Shown here piece after piece: positions 22,685 to 34,088 of a DNA stretch of 64,000 nt. The notes beneath the pieces were generated by a model. That model searched no databases. It saw only the letters and a program-made list of their open reading frames with translations, and was not told the origin of the DNA. Source of the DNA: Aegilops tauschii subsp. strangulata. Lineage: Eukaryota > Streptophyta > Magnoliopsida > Poales > Poaceae. Position 1 is the stretch's first letter. Each line of letters opens with the position of its first letter. The stretch spans positions 370,681,054 through 370,745,053 of the forward strand of contig NC_053041.3 in the NCBI RefSeq assembly GCF_002575655.3, written 5' to 3'. Position numbers and translations under genes: made by a program.

Positions 22685-23307
22685 ACCATTACGCTGAGGT
22701 GTTCCAGGCGGCGTGAGTTGTGAAACAATTCCACATTTCCTAAGTGTGTGCTAAATTCGTGACTCAAATATTCCCCTCCACGATCTGATCGTAAGAACTT
22801 TATTTTCCTGTCACGTTGATTCTCAACCTCACTCTGAAATTCCTTGAACTTTTCAAAGGTCTCAGACTTGTGTTTCATTAAGTAGACATACCCATATCTA
22901 CTCAAGTCATCAGTGAGGGTGAGAACATAACGATAGCCACCGCGAGCCTCAACGCTCATTGGACCGCACACATCAGTATGTATGATTTCCAATAAGTTGG
23001 TTGCTCGCTCCACTGTTCCGGAGAATGGAGTCTTGGTCATTTTGCCCATGAGGCATGGTTCGCACGTGTCAAATGATTCATAATCAAGAGACTCCAAAAG
23101 TCCATCTGCATGGAGTTTCTTCATGCGTTTGACACCAATGTGACCAAGGTGGCAGTGCCACAAGTATGTGGGACTATCATTATCAACCTTACATTTCTTG
23201 GCATTCACACTATGAATATGTGTAACATCACGTTCGAGATTCATTAAGAATAAACATTGACCAGCGGGGCATGACCATAAAACATATCTCTCATATAAAT
23301 AGAACAA
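22636..23307 (-). pseudogene. Copia integrase N-terminal part and catalytic core, frameshifted at both ends
   Basis: The frame holds the H-H-C-C zinc finger (WHCHLGH at about 50-56, CEPC at about 82-85) and two of the three catalytic acidic residues (HTDVCGP, Asp near 112; LRSDRGGEY, Asp near 175). It is out of frame with gag-protease near 23260 and with the reverse transcriptase frame near 22690-22760. The third acidic residue lies in the next frame. Confidence 0.9.
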
Positions 23308-24479
23308 CCATTATTCTTGGATTTAAATGAGTAGCCATCTCGCATTAAACGAGATCCAGATACAATGTTCATGCTCAAAGTTGGCACTAAATAACAATTA
23401 TTGAGGTTTAAAACTAGTCCCGTAGGTAAATATAGAGGTAGCATGCCGACGGCGATCACATCGACCTTGGAACCATTCCCGACGTGCATCGTCACCTCGT
23501 CCTTCGCTAGTCTCCGCTTACTCCGCAGCTCCTGCTTTGAGTTACAAATATGAGCAACCGCACCGGTATCAAATACCCAGGAGCTACTACGAGCGCTAGT
23601 TAGGTACACATCTATAACATGTATATCACATATACCTTTGGTATTGCTGGCCTTCTTTTCCGCTAAGTACTTGGGGCAGTTCCGCTTCCAGTGACCGTTT
23701 CCCTTGCAATAAAAGCACTCAGTCTCAGGCTTGGGTCCATTCTTTGTCTTCTTCCCGGCAGCTTGCTTACCGGGCGCGGCAACTCCCTTGCCATCTTTCT
23801 TGAAGTTCTTCTTACCCTTGCCTTTCTTGAACTTAGTGGTTTTATTCACCATCAACACTTGATGTTCCTTTTTGATCTCCACCTCCGCTGATTTCAGCAT
23901 TGAATATACCTCAGGAATGGTCTTTTCCATCCCCTGCATATTGAAGTTCATCACAAAGCTCTTGTAGCTAGGTGGGAGTGACTGAAGGATTCTGTCAACG
24001 ACCGCGTCATCCGGGAGATTAACTCCGAGCTGAGACAAGCGGTTGTGCAACCCAGACATTTTGAGTATGTGTTCGCTGACGGAACTATTCTCCTCCATCT
24101 TACAACTGTAGAACTTCTCGGAGACTTCATATCTCTCGACCCGGGCATGAGCTTGGAAAACCATTTTCAGCTCTTGGAACATCTCATATGCTCCGTGTTG
24201 CTCAAAACGCTTTTGGAGCCCCAGTTCTAAGCTGTAAAGCATGCCGCACTGAACCAGGGAGTAATCATCACTACGTGACTGCCAGGCGTTCAGAACGTCT
24301 TGAGTTGCTGGGAAAACAGGTGCATCACCTAGCGGTGCTTCAAGGACATATGCTTTCTTGGCAGCTATGAGGATAATCCTCAGGTTATGGACCCAGTCCA
24401 TGTAGTTGCTACCATCGTCTTTCAGCTTGGTTTTCTCTAGGAACGCGTTGAAGTTGAGGGCAACATTAGCGTGGGCCAT
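23244..24479 (-). CDS. Copia gag and aspartic protease
   Basis: 411 codons, beginning at the ATG at 24479 after a 1.27-kb leader. The gag domain occupies about 1-200. A basic Lys/Gly-rich stretch follows at about 215-250, then a CCHC zinc knuckle CFYCKGNGHWKRNC (255-268) and the protease active-site motif WVFDTGA (301-307). It ends when the frame shifts near 23260; intact relatives read on into integrase. Gag forms the virus-like particle and the protease cuts the polyprotein. Confidence 0.93.
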   Translation of the reverse strand: MAHANVALNFNAFLEKTKLKDDGSNYMDWVHNLRIILIAAKKAYVLEAPLGDAPVFPATQDVLNAWQSRSDDYSLVQCGMLYSLELGLQKRFEQHGAYEMFQELKMVFQAHARVERYEVSEKFYSCKMEENSSVSEHILKMSGLHNRLSQLGVNLPDDAVVDRILQSLPPSYKSFVMNFNMQGMEKTIPEVYSMLKSAEVEIKKEHQVLMVNKTTKFKKGKGKKNFKKDGKGVAAPGKQAAGKKTKNGPKPETECFYCKGNGHWKRNCPKYLAEKKASNTKGICDIHVIDVYLTSARSSSWVFDTGAVAHICNSKQELRSKRRLAKDEVTMHVGNGSKVDVIAVGMLPLYLPTGLVLNLNNCYLVPTLSMNIVSGSRLMRDGYSFKSKNNGCSIYMRDMFYGHAPLVNVYS

Positions 24480-25737
24480 TGGATCTACAAGACATATTGT
24501 AAAGGTTTTTTAGACTAAGTTCATGATAATTAAGTTCATCTAATCAAATTATTAACAAACTCCCACTCAGACAGACACCCCTCTAGTCATCTAAGTGATA
24601 CATGATCCGAGTCAACTAGGCCGTGTCCGATCATCACGTGAGACGGACTAGTCATCATCGGTGAACATCTTCATGTTGATCGTATCTGCTATACGACTCA
24701 TGTTCGACCTTTCGGTCTCTTGTGTTCCGAGGCCATGTCTATACATGCTAGGCTCGTCAAGTCAACCTAAGTGTATTGCGTGTGTAAATCTGGCTTACAC
24801 CCGTTGTATGCGAACGTTAGAACCTATCACACCCGATCATCATGTGGTGCTTCGGAACAACGAACCTTCGCAATGGTGCACAGTTAGGGGGAACACTTTC
24901 TTGAAATTTTAGCGCGGGATCATCTTATTTATGCTACCGTCGTTCTAAGCAAATAAGATGTAAAACATGATAAACATCACATGCAATCAAATAGTGACAT
25001 GATATGGCCAATATCATTTTGCTCCTTTTGATCTCCATCTTCGGGGCGCCATGTTCATCATCGTCACCGGCATGACACCATGATCTCCATCATCGTGTCT
25101 TCATGAAGTTGTCTCGCCAACTATTACTTCTACTACTATGGCTAACGGTTAGCAATAAAGTAAAGTAATTACATGACGTTCCAGTTGACACGCATGTCAT
25201 AAATAAATTAAGACAACTCCTATGGCTCCTGCCGGTTGTCATACTCATCGACATGCAAGTCGTGATTCCTATTACAAGAACATGATCAATCTCATACATC
25301 ACATATATCATTCATCACATCCTTCTGGCCATATCACATCACATGACACTTGCTGCAAAAACAAGTTAGATGTCCTCTAATTGTTGTTGCAAACTTTTAC
25401 GTGGCTGCTATAGGTTTCTAGCAAGAACGATTCTTACCTACGCCAAAACCACAACGTGATATGCCAATTTCTATTTACCCTTCATAAGGACCCTTTTCAT
25501 CGAATCCGATCCGACTAAAGTGGGAGAGACAGACACCCGCTAGCCACCTTATGCAACTAGTGCATGTCAGTCGGTGGAACCTGTCTCACGTAAGCGTACG
25601 TGTAAGGTCGGTCCGGGCCATTTCATCCCACGATGCCGCCGAATCAAGATAAGACTAGTAACGGCTAGTAAATTGACAAAATCGACGCCCACAACAACTT
25701 GTGTTCTACTCGTGCATAGAAACTACGCATAGACCTA
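24480..25737 (-). other. Untranslated leader of the copia element
   Basis: About 1.26 kb between the PBS and the gag ATG, without long open frames. Long structured leaders with packaging signals are known for BARE-type elements; none was identified here. Confidence 0.7.
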
Positions 25738-25750
25738 GCTCATGATGCCA
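25738..25750 (-). other. Primer binding site of the copia element
   Basis: The minus strand reads TGGCATCATGAGC directly inside the 5' LTR, an initiator tRNA-Met-type primer site with a few differences from TGGTATCAGAGC. Confidence 0.75.
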
Positions 25751-25751
25751 C

Positions 25752-27472
25752 TGTTGGGGATCGTAGCAGAAATTAAAATTTTCTACGCATCACCAAGATC
25801 AATCTATGGAGTTTACTAGCAACGAGAGGGGAGGAGTGCATCTACATACCCTTGTAGATCGCGAGCGGAAGCGTTCAAGAGAACGGGGTTGATGGAGTCG
25901 TACTCGTCGTGATCCAAATCACCGATGATCCAAGCGCCGAACGGATGGCACCTCCGAGTTCAACACACGTACGGAGCGGTGACGTCTCCCACGCCTTGAT
26001 CCAGCAAGGAGGAGGGAGAGGTTGAGGAAGAAGGCTCCAACAGCAGCACAACGACGTGGTGGTGGTGAAGTGACAGTTCTCCGGCAGGGCTTCGCCAAGC
26101 ACACGCGGAGGAGGAGAGGTGTTGGGGAGGGGAGGGGCTGCGCCTTGGATGTGGTGCTGCAGCCCTCCCCTCACCCCTCTATTTATAGGGAGAAGGGGGA
26201 AGGGGTCCGGCCCCTCTAGATGAGATCTAGAGGGGGGGGGCGGCCAAGGGGGGAGGGAGCTTGCCCCCCAAGCAAGGGGGGCGCCCCCCCTTAGGGTTCC
26301 CCCCAAACCCTAGGCGCATGGGCCATAGGGGGGTTGGCGCCCAGCCCACTAAGGGCTGGTTCCCTTCCACCTACAGCCCATAAGGCCCTCCGGGGCAGGT
26401 GGACCCTCCCGGTGGACCCCCGGAACCCCTCCGGTGGTCCCGGTACAATACCGGTATACCCCCAAATATTTCCGGTGACCGTATGGTGACTTCCCATATA
26501 TAAATCTTTACCTACGACCATTCCGGAACTCCTCGTGACGTCCGGGATCTCATCCGGGACTCCGAACAACATTCGGTAATCACATACAAACCTTCCTTAT
26601 AACCCTAGCGTCATCGAACCTTAAGTGTGTAGACCCTACGGGTTCAGGAATCATGCAGACATGGCCGAGACACCTCTCTAGCCAATAACCAACAGCGGGA
26701 TCTGGATACCCATGTTGGCTCCCACATGTTCCACGATGATCTCATCGGATGAACCACGATGTCGAGGATTCAAGCAATCCCGTATACAATTCCCTTTGTC
26801 AATCGGTACTTTACTTGCCCGAGATTCGATTGTCGGTATCCCAATACCTCGTTCAATCTCGTTACCGGCAAGTCACTTTACTCATTCCTTAATGCATGAT
26901 CCCGTGACTAACTACTTAGTCACATTGAGCTCATTATGATGATGCAATACCGAGTGGGCCCAGAGATACCTCTCCGTCATACGGAGTGACAAATCCCAGT
27001 CTCGATCCGAGCCAACCCAACAGACACTTTCGGAGATACCTCTAGTGCACCTTTATAGCCACCTAGTTACGTTGTGACGTTTGGTACACCCAAAGCATTC
27101 CTACGGTATCCGGGAGTTGCACGATCTCATGGTCTAAGGAAATGATACTTGACATTAGAAAAGCTTTAGCAAACGAACTACACGATCTAGTGCTATGCTT
27201 ATGATTGGGTCTTGTCCATCACATCATTCTCCTAATGATGTGATCCCGTTATCAATGACATCCAATGTCCATGGTCAGGAAACCGTAACCATCTATTGAT
27301 CAACGAGCTAGTCAACTAGAGGCTCACTAGGGACATGTTATGGTCTATGTATTCACACATGTATTACGATTTCCGGATAACACAATTAAAGCATGAACAA
27401 TAGACAATTATCATGAACAAGGAAATATAATAATAACCATTTTATTATTGCCTCTAGGGCACATTTCCAACA
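25752..27472 (-). repeat. 5' LTR of the copia element
   Basis: 1721 bp, with the same ends and order as 18758-20474. Small differences include an extra GATCTAGAG-like segment near 26221-26235 and single-base changes. Confidence 0.93.
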
Positions 27473-27786
27473 CTCAGAGCCTCCTTCTTCCTCGGCGCGT
27501 GCTGGGAGGGGTGCTGTTATTCCACCCCAGCACCTTCGGAGAGCGCTGGTAGACATCATGCACACACCAGCGGGCGCTTCTTCTTCGGCAGAGAGAGGTC
27601 GGGGAAAGACGGAGAGGGGTGCAGCTAGAGGTGGACATGGCGGCGGGAGAGGTAGGAAGGCTGTTGTGCCTTCCTCGCCGCCACCCCCAGTTGATTCTTC
27701 GGACCACCGGAGTGCTCTGTCCAGGTGGACCCGTCTCAGACTCCGGTCCACGAGCCTCGGGCCGACAAGCCTCGGGTCGCCGAGCC

Positions 27787-27894
27787 TTCGTCCCACAAGA
27801 CTCGGGCCCCAGAGTCTTCGTCCCACGAGACTCGGGCCCCAGAGTCTTCGTCCCATGAGACTCGGGCCCCAGAGTCTTCATCCCACGTGACTCC
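27787..27894 (+). repeat. 30-bp minisatellite inside the CACTA exon
   Basis: Three full units of 30 bp (27787, 27817, 27847) and a diverged partial fourth (27877), containing TTCGTCCCACGAGACTCGGG. Thirty is a multiple of three, so the array encodes repeats of PESSSHETRA and stays in frame. Confidence 0.9.
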
Positions 27895-28909
27895 GGAGAC
27901 TAGTGGCCATGCTGATGGCGAGGAGACCTGGTCTGATGATAGTTTTAGCGAGGGCGAGCTGGTTGAGAAGGGCAAAAGGGTCTACTAGCGTGGTGGTACG
28001 AAGCTCCCGGCCGTGCCGGCGACCCGCGATCAGAGGTGGTTGATTCAGCCTAACGGGGAGAAGTAAGTGCATTTACTCTTTTTTAACCTTTGTCCTTCAT
28101 GTTTCTTCAAATTAATATCTAATGTGTTGGCCTTGTCGTACTGCAGGGGTTGGATACACGCCGATGGTGTCCGCAGGCCCAACCAGGTCCTTGGTGTGCT
28201 TTGCCGGCACCACTTCCCAGGGTGGGTCACGTTGCCCGGTGAGGGTCAGGTTCCATAGCTAGCACTGTGCTGGGAGCTGTACGTGGCTGCCTCGGCCCTG
28301 CTGGAGGAGAGGGTCGATGGTGTCTTGTGCGAGACGGTGGCCGACATTGTGAGGCGGCGGTTTTGGATAATTTCTCCTTTACAGAATTAAAAATCAACAT
28401 TACCTAGTGATTGTACTAATTAGTGTTGTCTTGTTCGATTGCACACCTTCTACAGGTGTTCTGAGGAACACGAGGTGTAGGCGGCTAGGGTTCTCGAAGC
28501 CGAGTGCAAGCGCCTACTTCAGAACTTACGTCACAAGGCTAGGGTGCAGGCTGTTCGAGACTACTACGCCTTGACTAACATTAGGAGGGCCAAGAAGAAG
28601 TGCCGCGGCAAGTATCTGAGTAAGGAGAAGTACATGAAGGTAATTACCTATTCTTAAGGCCTTGTACTTAGTTTCCTTGATTTCATTCGTAGGCGTAGCA
28701 CTCAAATTTCTCTTTGCCAAACTTAGGTGCCCCCGAGATGGTGTACGGATATGATGGACTATTGGGAGGCGTTGGTGGATGAGTGGTGCTCTCCCCAATG
28801 ACTAGCCGAACACAACAAGGCCAAGTATAAGCGTGCCCAAATGCGAGGTGTGCCACACCATCAAGGGAGCTCCAACCTGTTTGAGTATGGGGATCACTGG
28901 GTATGTGGT

Positions 28910-29008
28910 TTGAGCCCTTAACGATTCATGCAATTTCATTCTTCATGCTAGCTTGAGCCCTTAACGATTCATGCAATTTCATTCTTCATGCTAGCTTGAG
29001 CCCTTAAC
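28910..29008 (+). repeat. 43-bp tandem duplication in a CACTA intron
   Basis: Identical units at 28910-28952 and 28953-28995 and the first 13 bases of a third at 28996-29008, each starting TTGAGCCCTTAAC. All lie within the intron 28901-29032. Confidence 0.95.
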
Positions 29009-29731
29009 TAATATGTTGTTCCTCTCTTTTAGGCAAAACACAACAAGAAGGATGTGCCACCGTTGTACGACCTCTATGCCATGGCCCATACTGCCCTGTT
29101 CAAGAAGTCCAAGGCATTCTCGGAGGATGACCTCGATCATCCTAACAGCTTCACCAACATCTCCTCCCACAACAAGCTCGTGAGGCATGGAGACTTTGGG
29201 AAGGCGACGAAAGGGGATGACTTCAACCCGAGCTAGAGTCCTTTTGATCCAGAGCTCGTGATGCTATCTGGTGACGGGAGGAAACATGGCTCGGTAGCCA
29301 TTGGGGATGGACTGATACATTGTCCTAGAAGTCTCCCGGAGATCAAGAAGCACCATGCGAGGTCTCTTACTGAGATACTGCCTCGACCACGGCTAGTGGA
29401 GCTCGCCATCGAGGCTAGGGCCCAGGAGCTTCTAGCGGAGGCAAACAGGCAGGCTAAGCAGAGGGAGATCAAGCTGGAGGAGAGGACGGCTAGTCTGTTG
29501 GAGGCAGAGAGGAACTGGAACAACGTGTCTCACCGGCTGGGCTTCCGGCAGTGTCACCACCCGCTCTTGCCCTCCGGTTTCTTCCTCCCAGCCCGGGAGC
29601 GGCGCCATCCTGATCCCGGGGAGGTGCCAAATCCCAGCCATACCCTTTGTCTTCCTCGTCTCCCCCTGCAGCTCCAAGCAGGAGAGAGACAGAGCAAAGG
29701 CATCACGGGCATTTATCTATCTTCAATCTAA

Positions 29732-31955
29732 AATATGTATTCATTTGCCAAACTTTCATTCAAATTATGTAATTTTCTCTACCCATGTTTGTATTCTGTA
29801 AGATCTGTACTTGTTAATCAGCATATTAATGAAAAAGATAAATCTTGCCGGGTACTTGTGCATGTAACACGTTCATGCAGAGGTGAAATGACTCTATACA
29901 TTCAAGTAAACAAGTTTTCCCCAGCAGGCTATCCTGCCGGTACCCTCAGTTTGCTGTCGCGGAGCTAGGGCTGCCGAGCATAAATCATAAAGAGGGACCA
30001 GCCCACTGCCAAACCTTCTCGCCAAAGGCCACTACAACCATCCTGACCGAAGCAACGTTCGAGTCAAGGGATGGGAGCACCTAAGTTTTAAAGGTGATGG
30101 GGTTTTCATATGCACAAGTCTCTACTTACGGAACATGTATGGATATGAGAGAAAACTTATCTGTTTGGCTTGCCGGGGTCGCATTGTAGGCTTGTCTTCT
30201 CTTCACTTCTTCGGGACCAAGTCCACGGTAAGAGCCTGCGGTTGAATGTAGATGAAAATGATGCCACATGCGATCTTATCTATATGAACATGTTATGCTC
30301 ATGATATGCTTATGCATGCATGCAATTTGTTGGGGGCCCCCAACGCTTCATTTATTTCTCTGTTTTTCAGGGTCTGCGCCTGGTTTTGTACAAGGGGTTA
30401 CATGCAACATCGGCAAGGCCTATACAAAAGGGTGGCTGCCGGGCAGGGCCCGACAACCGCGCCTTACGGGTAGAACTTATAGAGATGCTCAATGTTCCAT
30501 GAGTTTTGCAACTAAATGCCATCTCCAGTCTCCAAACGGACTGAGCCAGGTCTGGTGACTCGTACTACTTGGTAAGGGCCTTCCCACTTCGGCATCAACT
30601 TGTTTGTACCCTTGGCGGACTGAACGCGCCTAAGGACAAGGTCGGCTTCCTCAATACTCCGGGCGTGAACTCTATGGCCGTGATAGCGATGTAGGGCTTG
30701 CTGGTAGCGTGCGGCACGCGTAGCAGCTCAGAGACGGTTCTACTCGAGTAGCACAACATCGTCACGCCGGTGATGTTCTTGCACTACTTCATCATAGGCA
30801 AGTACTCAAGGTGACACGTAAATGAGTTTTGTGGGGATAAATTCTTCTACCCCATAGACTAGGGAGAAGGGAGTCTGCCCGGTAGCTCGATTCGGTGTCG
30901 TTCTGAGGGACCAAAGAACCACCGGTAGCTCGTCGATCCATCGCCTGCCACACTTTTGCAGCTTATCGAATGTTTTCGTCTTGAGTCCTCGCAACACTTC
31001 AGCGTTCGCCCTCTCAGCTTGCCTGTTGCTCCTTGGATGAGGAACATAGGCAAATGAGATTTTGCTTCCGAGGGCACGAACGTATTGCATGAAGGCGTGG
31101 CTCGTGAATTGGGTGCCATTGTTAGTGATGATTTAGGCAGGGACTCCGAAGTGACACACCAATCCTTTCAAGAACTTGATAGCTGACTGAGCAGACACCT
31201 TTCTCACGGGCTCTACTTTCGGTCACTTTGTAAACTTGTCGATTGCAACAAACAAGAATTCAAAGCCCCCGGTAGCACAAGGGAAGGGGCCCAAGATGTC
31301 GATCCCCCATACCTAAAACGGCCATGACAAAGGGATTGTCTGAAGAGCTTGGGCAGGCAGATGGATATTCTTGGAATGGAACTGGCAGTCTTCACATTTG
31401 GTGACCAACTCAACTGCATCTTGGAGGGCTGTGGGCCAGTAAAATCCTTGCGAGAAGGCTTTTCCATCCAGAGCCCTCGACCCCATGTGTGAGCCGCACA
31501 TGCCTTTGTGTATCTCTGTCAACAATTCCTTTCCTTCTTCCTGGCAAATGCACTTCAATTTCACACCGTTGGGCCTTCTTCTATATAGCGTGTCGTCAAT
31601 GAACTGGTACATATTGGCCCTCTGGGCTACTCTTTCAGCTTCATCTTGCTCTTCGGGATGTTCTCCAGTTTGGAGGAAATGGACTATGTGTCGCGCCCAA
31701 GTTGGAGCCTGAGGCTCGGCAACGAGGACCAGCGGCACCTCCTCATCCGTGGGAGCGCACTCCTCGACCGTGAGAACCGGTGGTCTGGCGGGAGGATGCA
31801 GCTCAGCGATCGAAGGGGAGTTGTTCCCGCCAAGCTCTTTGCCGGGAGCCTCGGGCGGTTCTACCGGGAGAGGCTTGCTGGAGTCCAGTTTCCTACTCTT
31901 TTCTCGTAGTAGTTTCAATATGCCTGCTTCCGTTTGTTGACTGATCTCGCTTGCC
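29732..31955 (-). mobile_element. Gypsy fragment: integrase and 3' spacer
   Basis: A minus-strand gypsy fragment covers the integrase region (30466-31930) and 0.7 kb of non-coding sequence beyond its C-terminus (29732-30465). The latter has an 18-bp GTTGGGGGCCCCCAAC-type palindrome near 30328-30345. Protease, reverse transcriptase, gag and LTR are missing here. It meets a plus-strand ORF near 31955. It may belong with the minus-strand LTR at 12883-14121. Confidence 0.65.
30466..31930 (-). pseudogene. Gypsy integrase, broken
   Basis: The zinc-finger part lies at 31313-31640 and contains DDTLYRRRPNGVKLKCIC, HKGMCGSHMGSRAL and KCEDCQFH. The catalytic core is degenerate at about 31090-31310. The C-terminal core at 30806-31090 reads PHPRSNRQAERANAEVLRG (with the catalytic Glu region) and WIDELPVVLWSLRTTPNRAT. 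A C-terminal GPYQVV-type segment continues to about 30466. At least two frame breaks and stops separate these pieces, so it is not functional. Confidence 0.85.
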
Positions 31956-31968
31956 GTTGTTGACAGGG

Positions 31969-34088
31969 AGGAGGAGGAGGAAGAGACAGAGACTCTCATC
32001 CATCGGTCCAAATGGCTCAGGCGCGCGGAGCCGCCGAAGACTGTGGAGGGAACGGGCCTGGCGGGGAGCAGCACAAACGACGCGATGCCAAGCCCCCAGC
32101 TTAGCCCCCGGAAAGAAAGCACAGGTTTGGCCCCTCCCGTAGGGAGGGATGCAGGAGAGCTCTTAACCTCCTCGGCTGGAGGAGGGGGGGAGAAGACCCA
32201 GGGTGAGCCCCCTCAAGAGGGGCTTACTCTGCCCGTTGTCCAAGTTGAAGGGTCCCCAATGAGGAGTTCCACGGAAGGGCCTGCCCAAGAAGACACGGTG
32301 GTCGTTGCGGAAGGGGACGGGAATTATGGCCTGACAATTGATGTTGCCGAAGAAACTGAGGCTTCCGCCCGGCAGACCTCTCCGAGTAACTCATTTGCTC
32401 TTCTCTTCCTTCTCTTCTCTCTTTCCCCTTTTTATGTATCATCTCGCTCCATGCTTCTGGCTCTCTAATACTTCCGCTTCTTTATTATTGCTTGTTGTCT
32501 TCTCTTGCAGTCCCTCAGGCCGAGGAGCCTGAACTGCTGGATGAAGTGGCCCGCATAGGGAGAGATGCCGCAGACGAAGCCGCCAAGATTGCTGCCACGG
32601 AGGGGCAGGGACATGCTGCCGGGAGTATCCATGAGCCTCCGGTGGAAATGGAGCAGATCCTCGACGGCGCGCCAGGGGCGGGGATGATGGTCGAGGGGAA
32701 GGTTCCCGTCCAAACCATGGACCCCCTTCCCTCATTTGGTACCATGGCGGGGGCCTCGCAGCCACCCTCGATTCAGTTGGCGCTGGTGCTCATGCAGCCT
32801 GGGCTCGGAGCCCCCGGCTCATCAGTGGCGACGAGCGTGGAACTTGACGAAGAGCTTCAGTACAGTATGGCGTCGCTGTATCAAGGAGTCGACGAGGCAG
32901 ATGGCTCTGTTGCTGTGGCGATGGACCTATCCTTCCTGGAATCCATGGCGGCAGGTATTAAGGGGATGCGGGGCCGGCACAACCAGAAATGACGGGCGCT
33001 CAAGGAGCAGTGCAAGTCTGCTAACAAGGTGGATCAGCAACTAAGGGACAAAGGAAGCGAGCTGCACGACTGGCACGGCAAGCAGTTCCAGGTCCTGATG
33101 AGGCAGCAGGAGACAATCTCGATGGCGAGAGAGGATGTCATTGCTCGGGAGGCTCGCATGGTGGAGCGCAAGGCGCTTCTGGATGCTAGAGAGCAGGACA
33201 TCTCTTCTCGGGAGGAGAAGCTTGAAGCCACCCTCCACGCCAAGGACGATGACCTGGAAGCCCTTGTGCAGCAATGCACCAAGGATCTAGAGGGCAAGAA
33301 CAGGGCCGCCCTGGATGCCCTCACTACCAATTTTGCTATCCAGCGGAAGAAACTTGCTGATGACCTTGCCACTGCTTCCTCTGCCAAGACTGCTCTCGAC
33401 CAACTGGTGACCAAGCTGACGGAAGAGCTTGCCGGTAGGCGCCAAGGAGGCCGTGACCCTCAAGGGGGAGGCGTAGAAAGCAGAGATCCTTTTGAAGGAT
33501 ACACAATCGTAGCTCTCCTCCAAGAGTCAAGACCTTGGGACCGCCAATGGCACCATCGAAGATCTGACGGCCAGGATTGGCACCCTGGAGAGCTCGGTAG
33601 AATCCAGCGGGGCCCGTGAGCAGCATCTGACAAAGGACCTGGACACTACAAGGTGTCTCCGGAAGGATGCAGAGGAGAAGCTGGCGAATCATTCCGAGCA
33701 GGTCGACCTCTGGATCAAGAGCTTGATTGACATTGCCGAGCATCTCACTGTTCAGATTGCAGCAATGGGCATGGAAGGGCGAGTCTTCTCGGCTAGCAGG
33801 CAGGAGGTCCCTAGTGTCAAGCTATGGGTCTTCTTCAATGAGATGATCGACAAGCTGAAGGCGCATGAAGAGGGAAGGGCCGGCTGCTTCACGACTGAAT
33901 CCTGGAAGCTTGCCCGCGACGCCCTCTTCATGGTTTTGAGCAATATCGCCTGTCGCCATCCGGACCTCGACCTTGCCGATGGCTTCAAGAAACCACCGGA
34001 GGGCGCGGACGTCTCTGCTGCCGTGGAGAAGGCTTCCCCTCTTGCCACCAAGGTCCTTTCCATCCCAACGGCTCCACATGGTCGCTAG
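31969..34088 (+). pseudogene. Gypsy-associated coiled-coil ORF (gypsy-type transposon accessory protein), broken
   Basis: An acidic, proline-rich first part (31969-about 32388) is followed by an intron with GT..AG ends (about 32389-32511). The next exon (32512-32992) ends in TGA. In a further open frame, 33000-33620, a long Glu/Lys/Ala-rich coiled coil contains DAREQDISSREEKLEATL and KKLADDLATASSAKTALDQL. The C-terminal part (33620-34088) contains VKLWVFFNEMIDKL and SWKLARDALFMVLSNIACRH. The frame shifts near 33440. Proteins of this build accompany gypsy elements in grasses and often lie antisense to pol. Function unknown. Confidence 0.7.

Larger units (their letters stand above)
18758..27472 (-). 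mobile_element. Near-complete BARE/WIS/Angela-type Ty1/copia retrotransposon
   Basis: This 8.7-kb minus-strand element has two LTRs (25752-27472 is 5', 18758-20474 is 3') with TGTTGG..CCAACA ends. The PBS is at 25738-25750 and the PPT at 20475-20485. In pol order it carries gag-protease, integrase, and reverse transcriptase-RNase H. The target duplication is CTCCG (18753-18757) against CTCAG (27473-27477), 4 of 5 matching. The two LTRs are close to identical by eye, so the insertion is fairly young, but two frameshifts break pol. It sits inside a CACTA exon. Confidence 0.95.
18720..29731 (+). pseudogene. CACTA (En/Spm-type) transposon gene, split by a copia insertion
   Basis: Exon pieces: 18720-18757 (ATG at 18730), then 27473-28062, 28147-about 28355, 28457-28639, 28727-28900 and 29033-29731, with GT..AG borders between them. 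The copia insertion sits inside the first coding exon. Recognisable segments are GWIHADGVRRPNQVLGVLC, RAKKKCRGKYLSKEKYMK, WEALVDEWCS, KHNKKDVPPLYDLYAMAHT and a Lys/Glu-rich coiled-coil-like end, as in plant Ptta/En/Spm transposase proteins. In-frame stops at 28256, near 28478, near 28799 and at 29234, plus a frame change near 27700, make it a pseudogene. The second, catalytic-type CACTA protein was not found. Confidence 0.75.
27473..29731 (+). mobile_element. CACTA transposon, right part
   Basis: Continuation of the element that begins near 16316. It holds the remaining exons and introns of the broken CACTA gene, a 30-bp coding minisatellite and a 43-bp intronic duplication. No CACTA terminus is seen near 29731; the sequence passes into gypsy-like DNA, so the right end is truncated. 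The limit is approximate. Confidence 0.65.

Noticed and set aside
27386..27975. Minus-strand frames opposite the CACTA minisatellite
   Set aside because: Shadows of the 30-bp repeat; the plus-strand frame has the CACTA context and splice sites.
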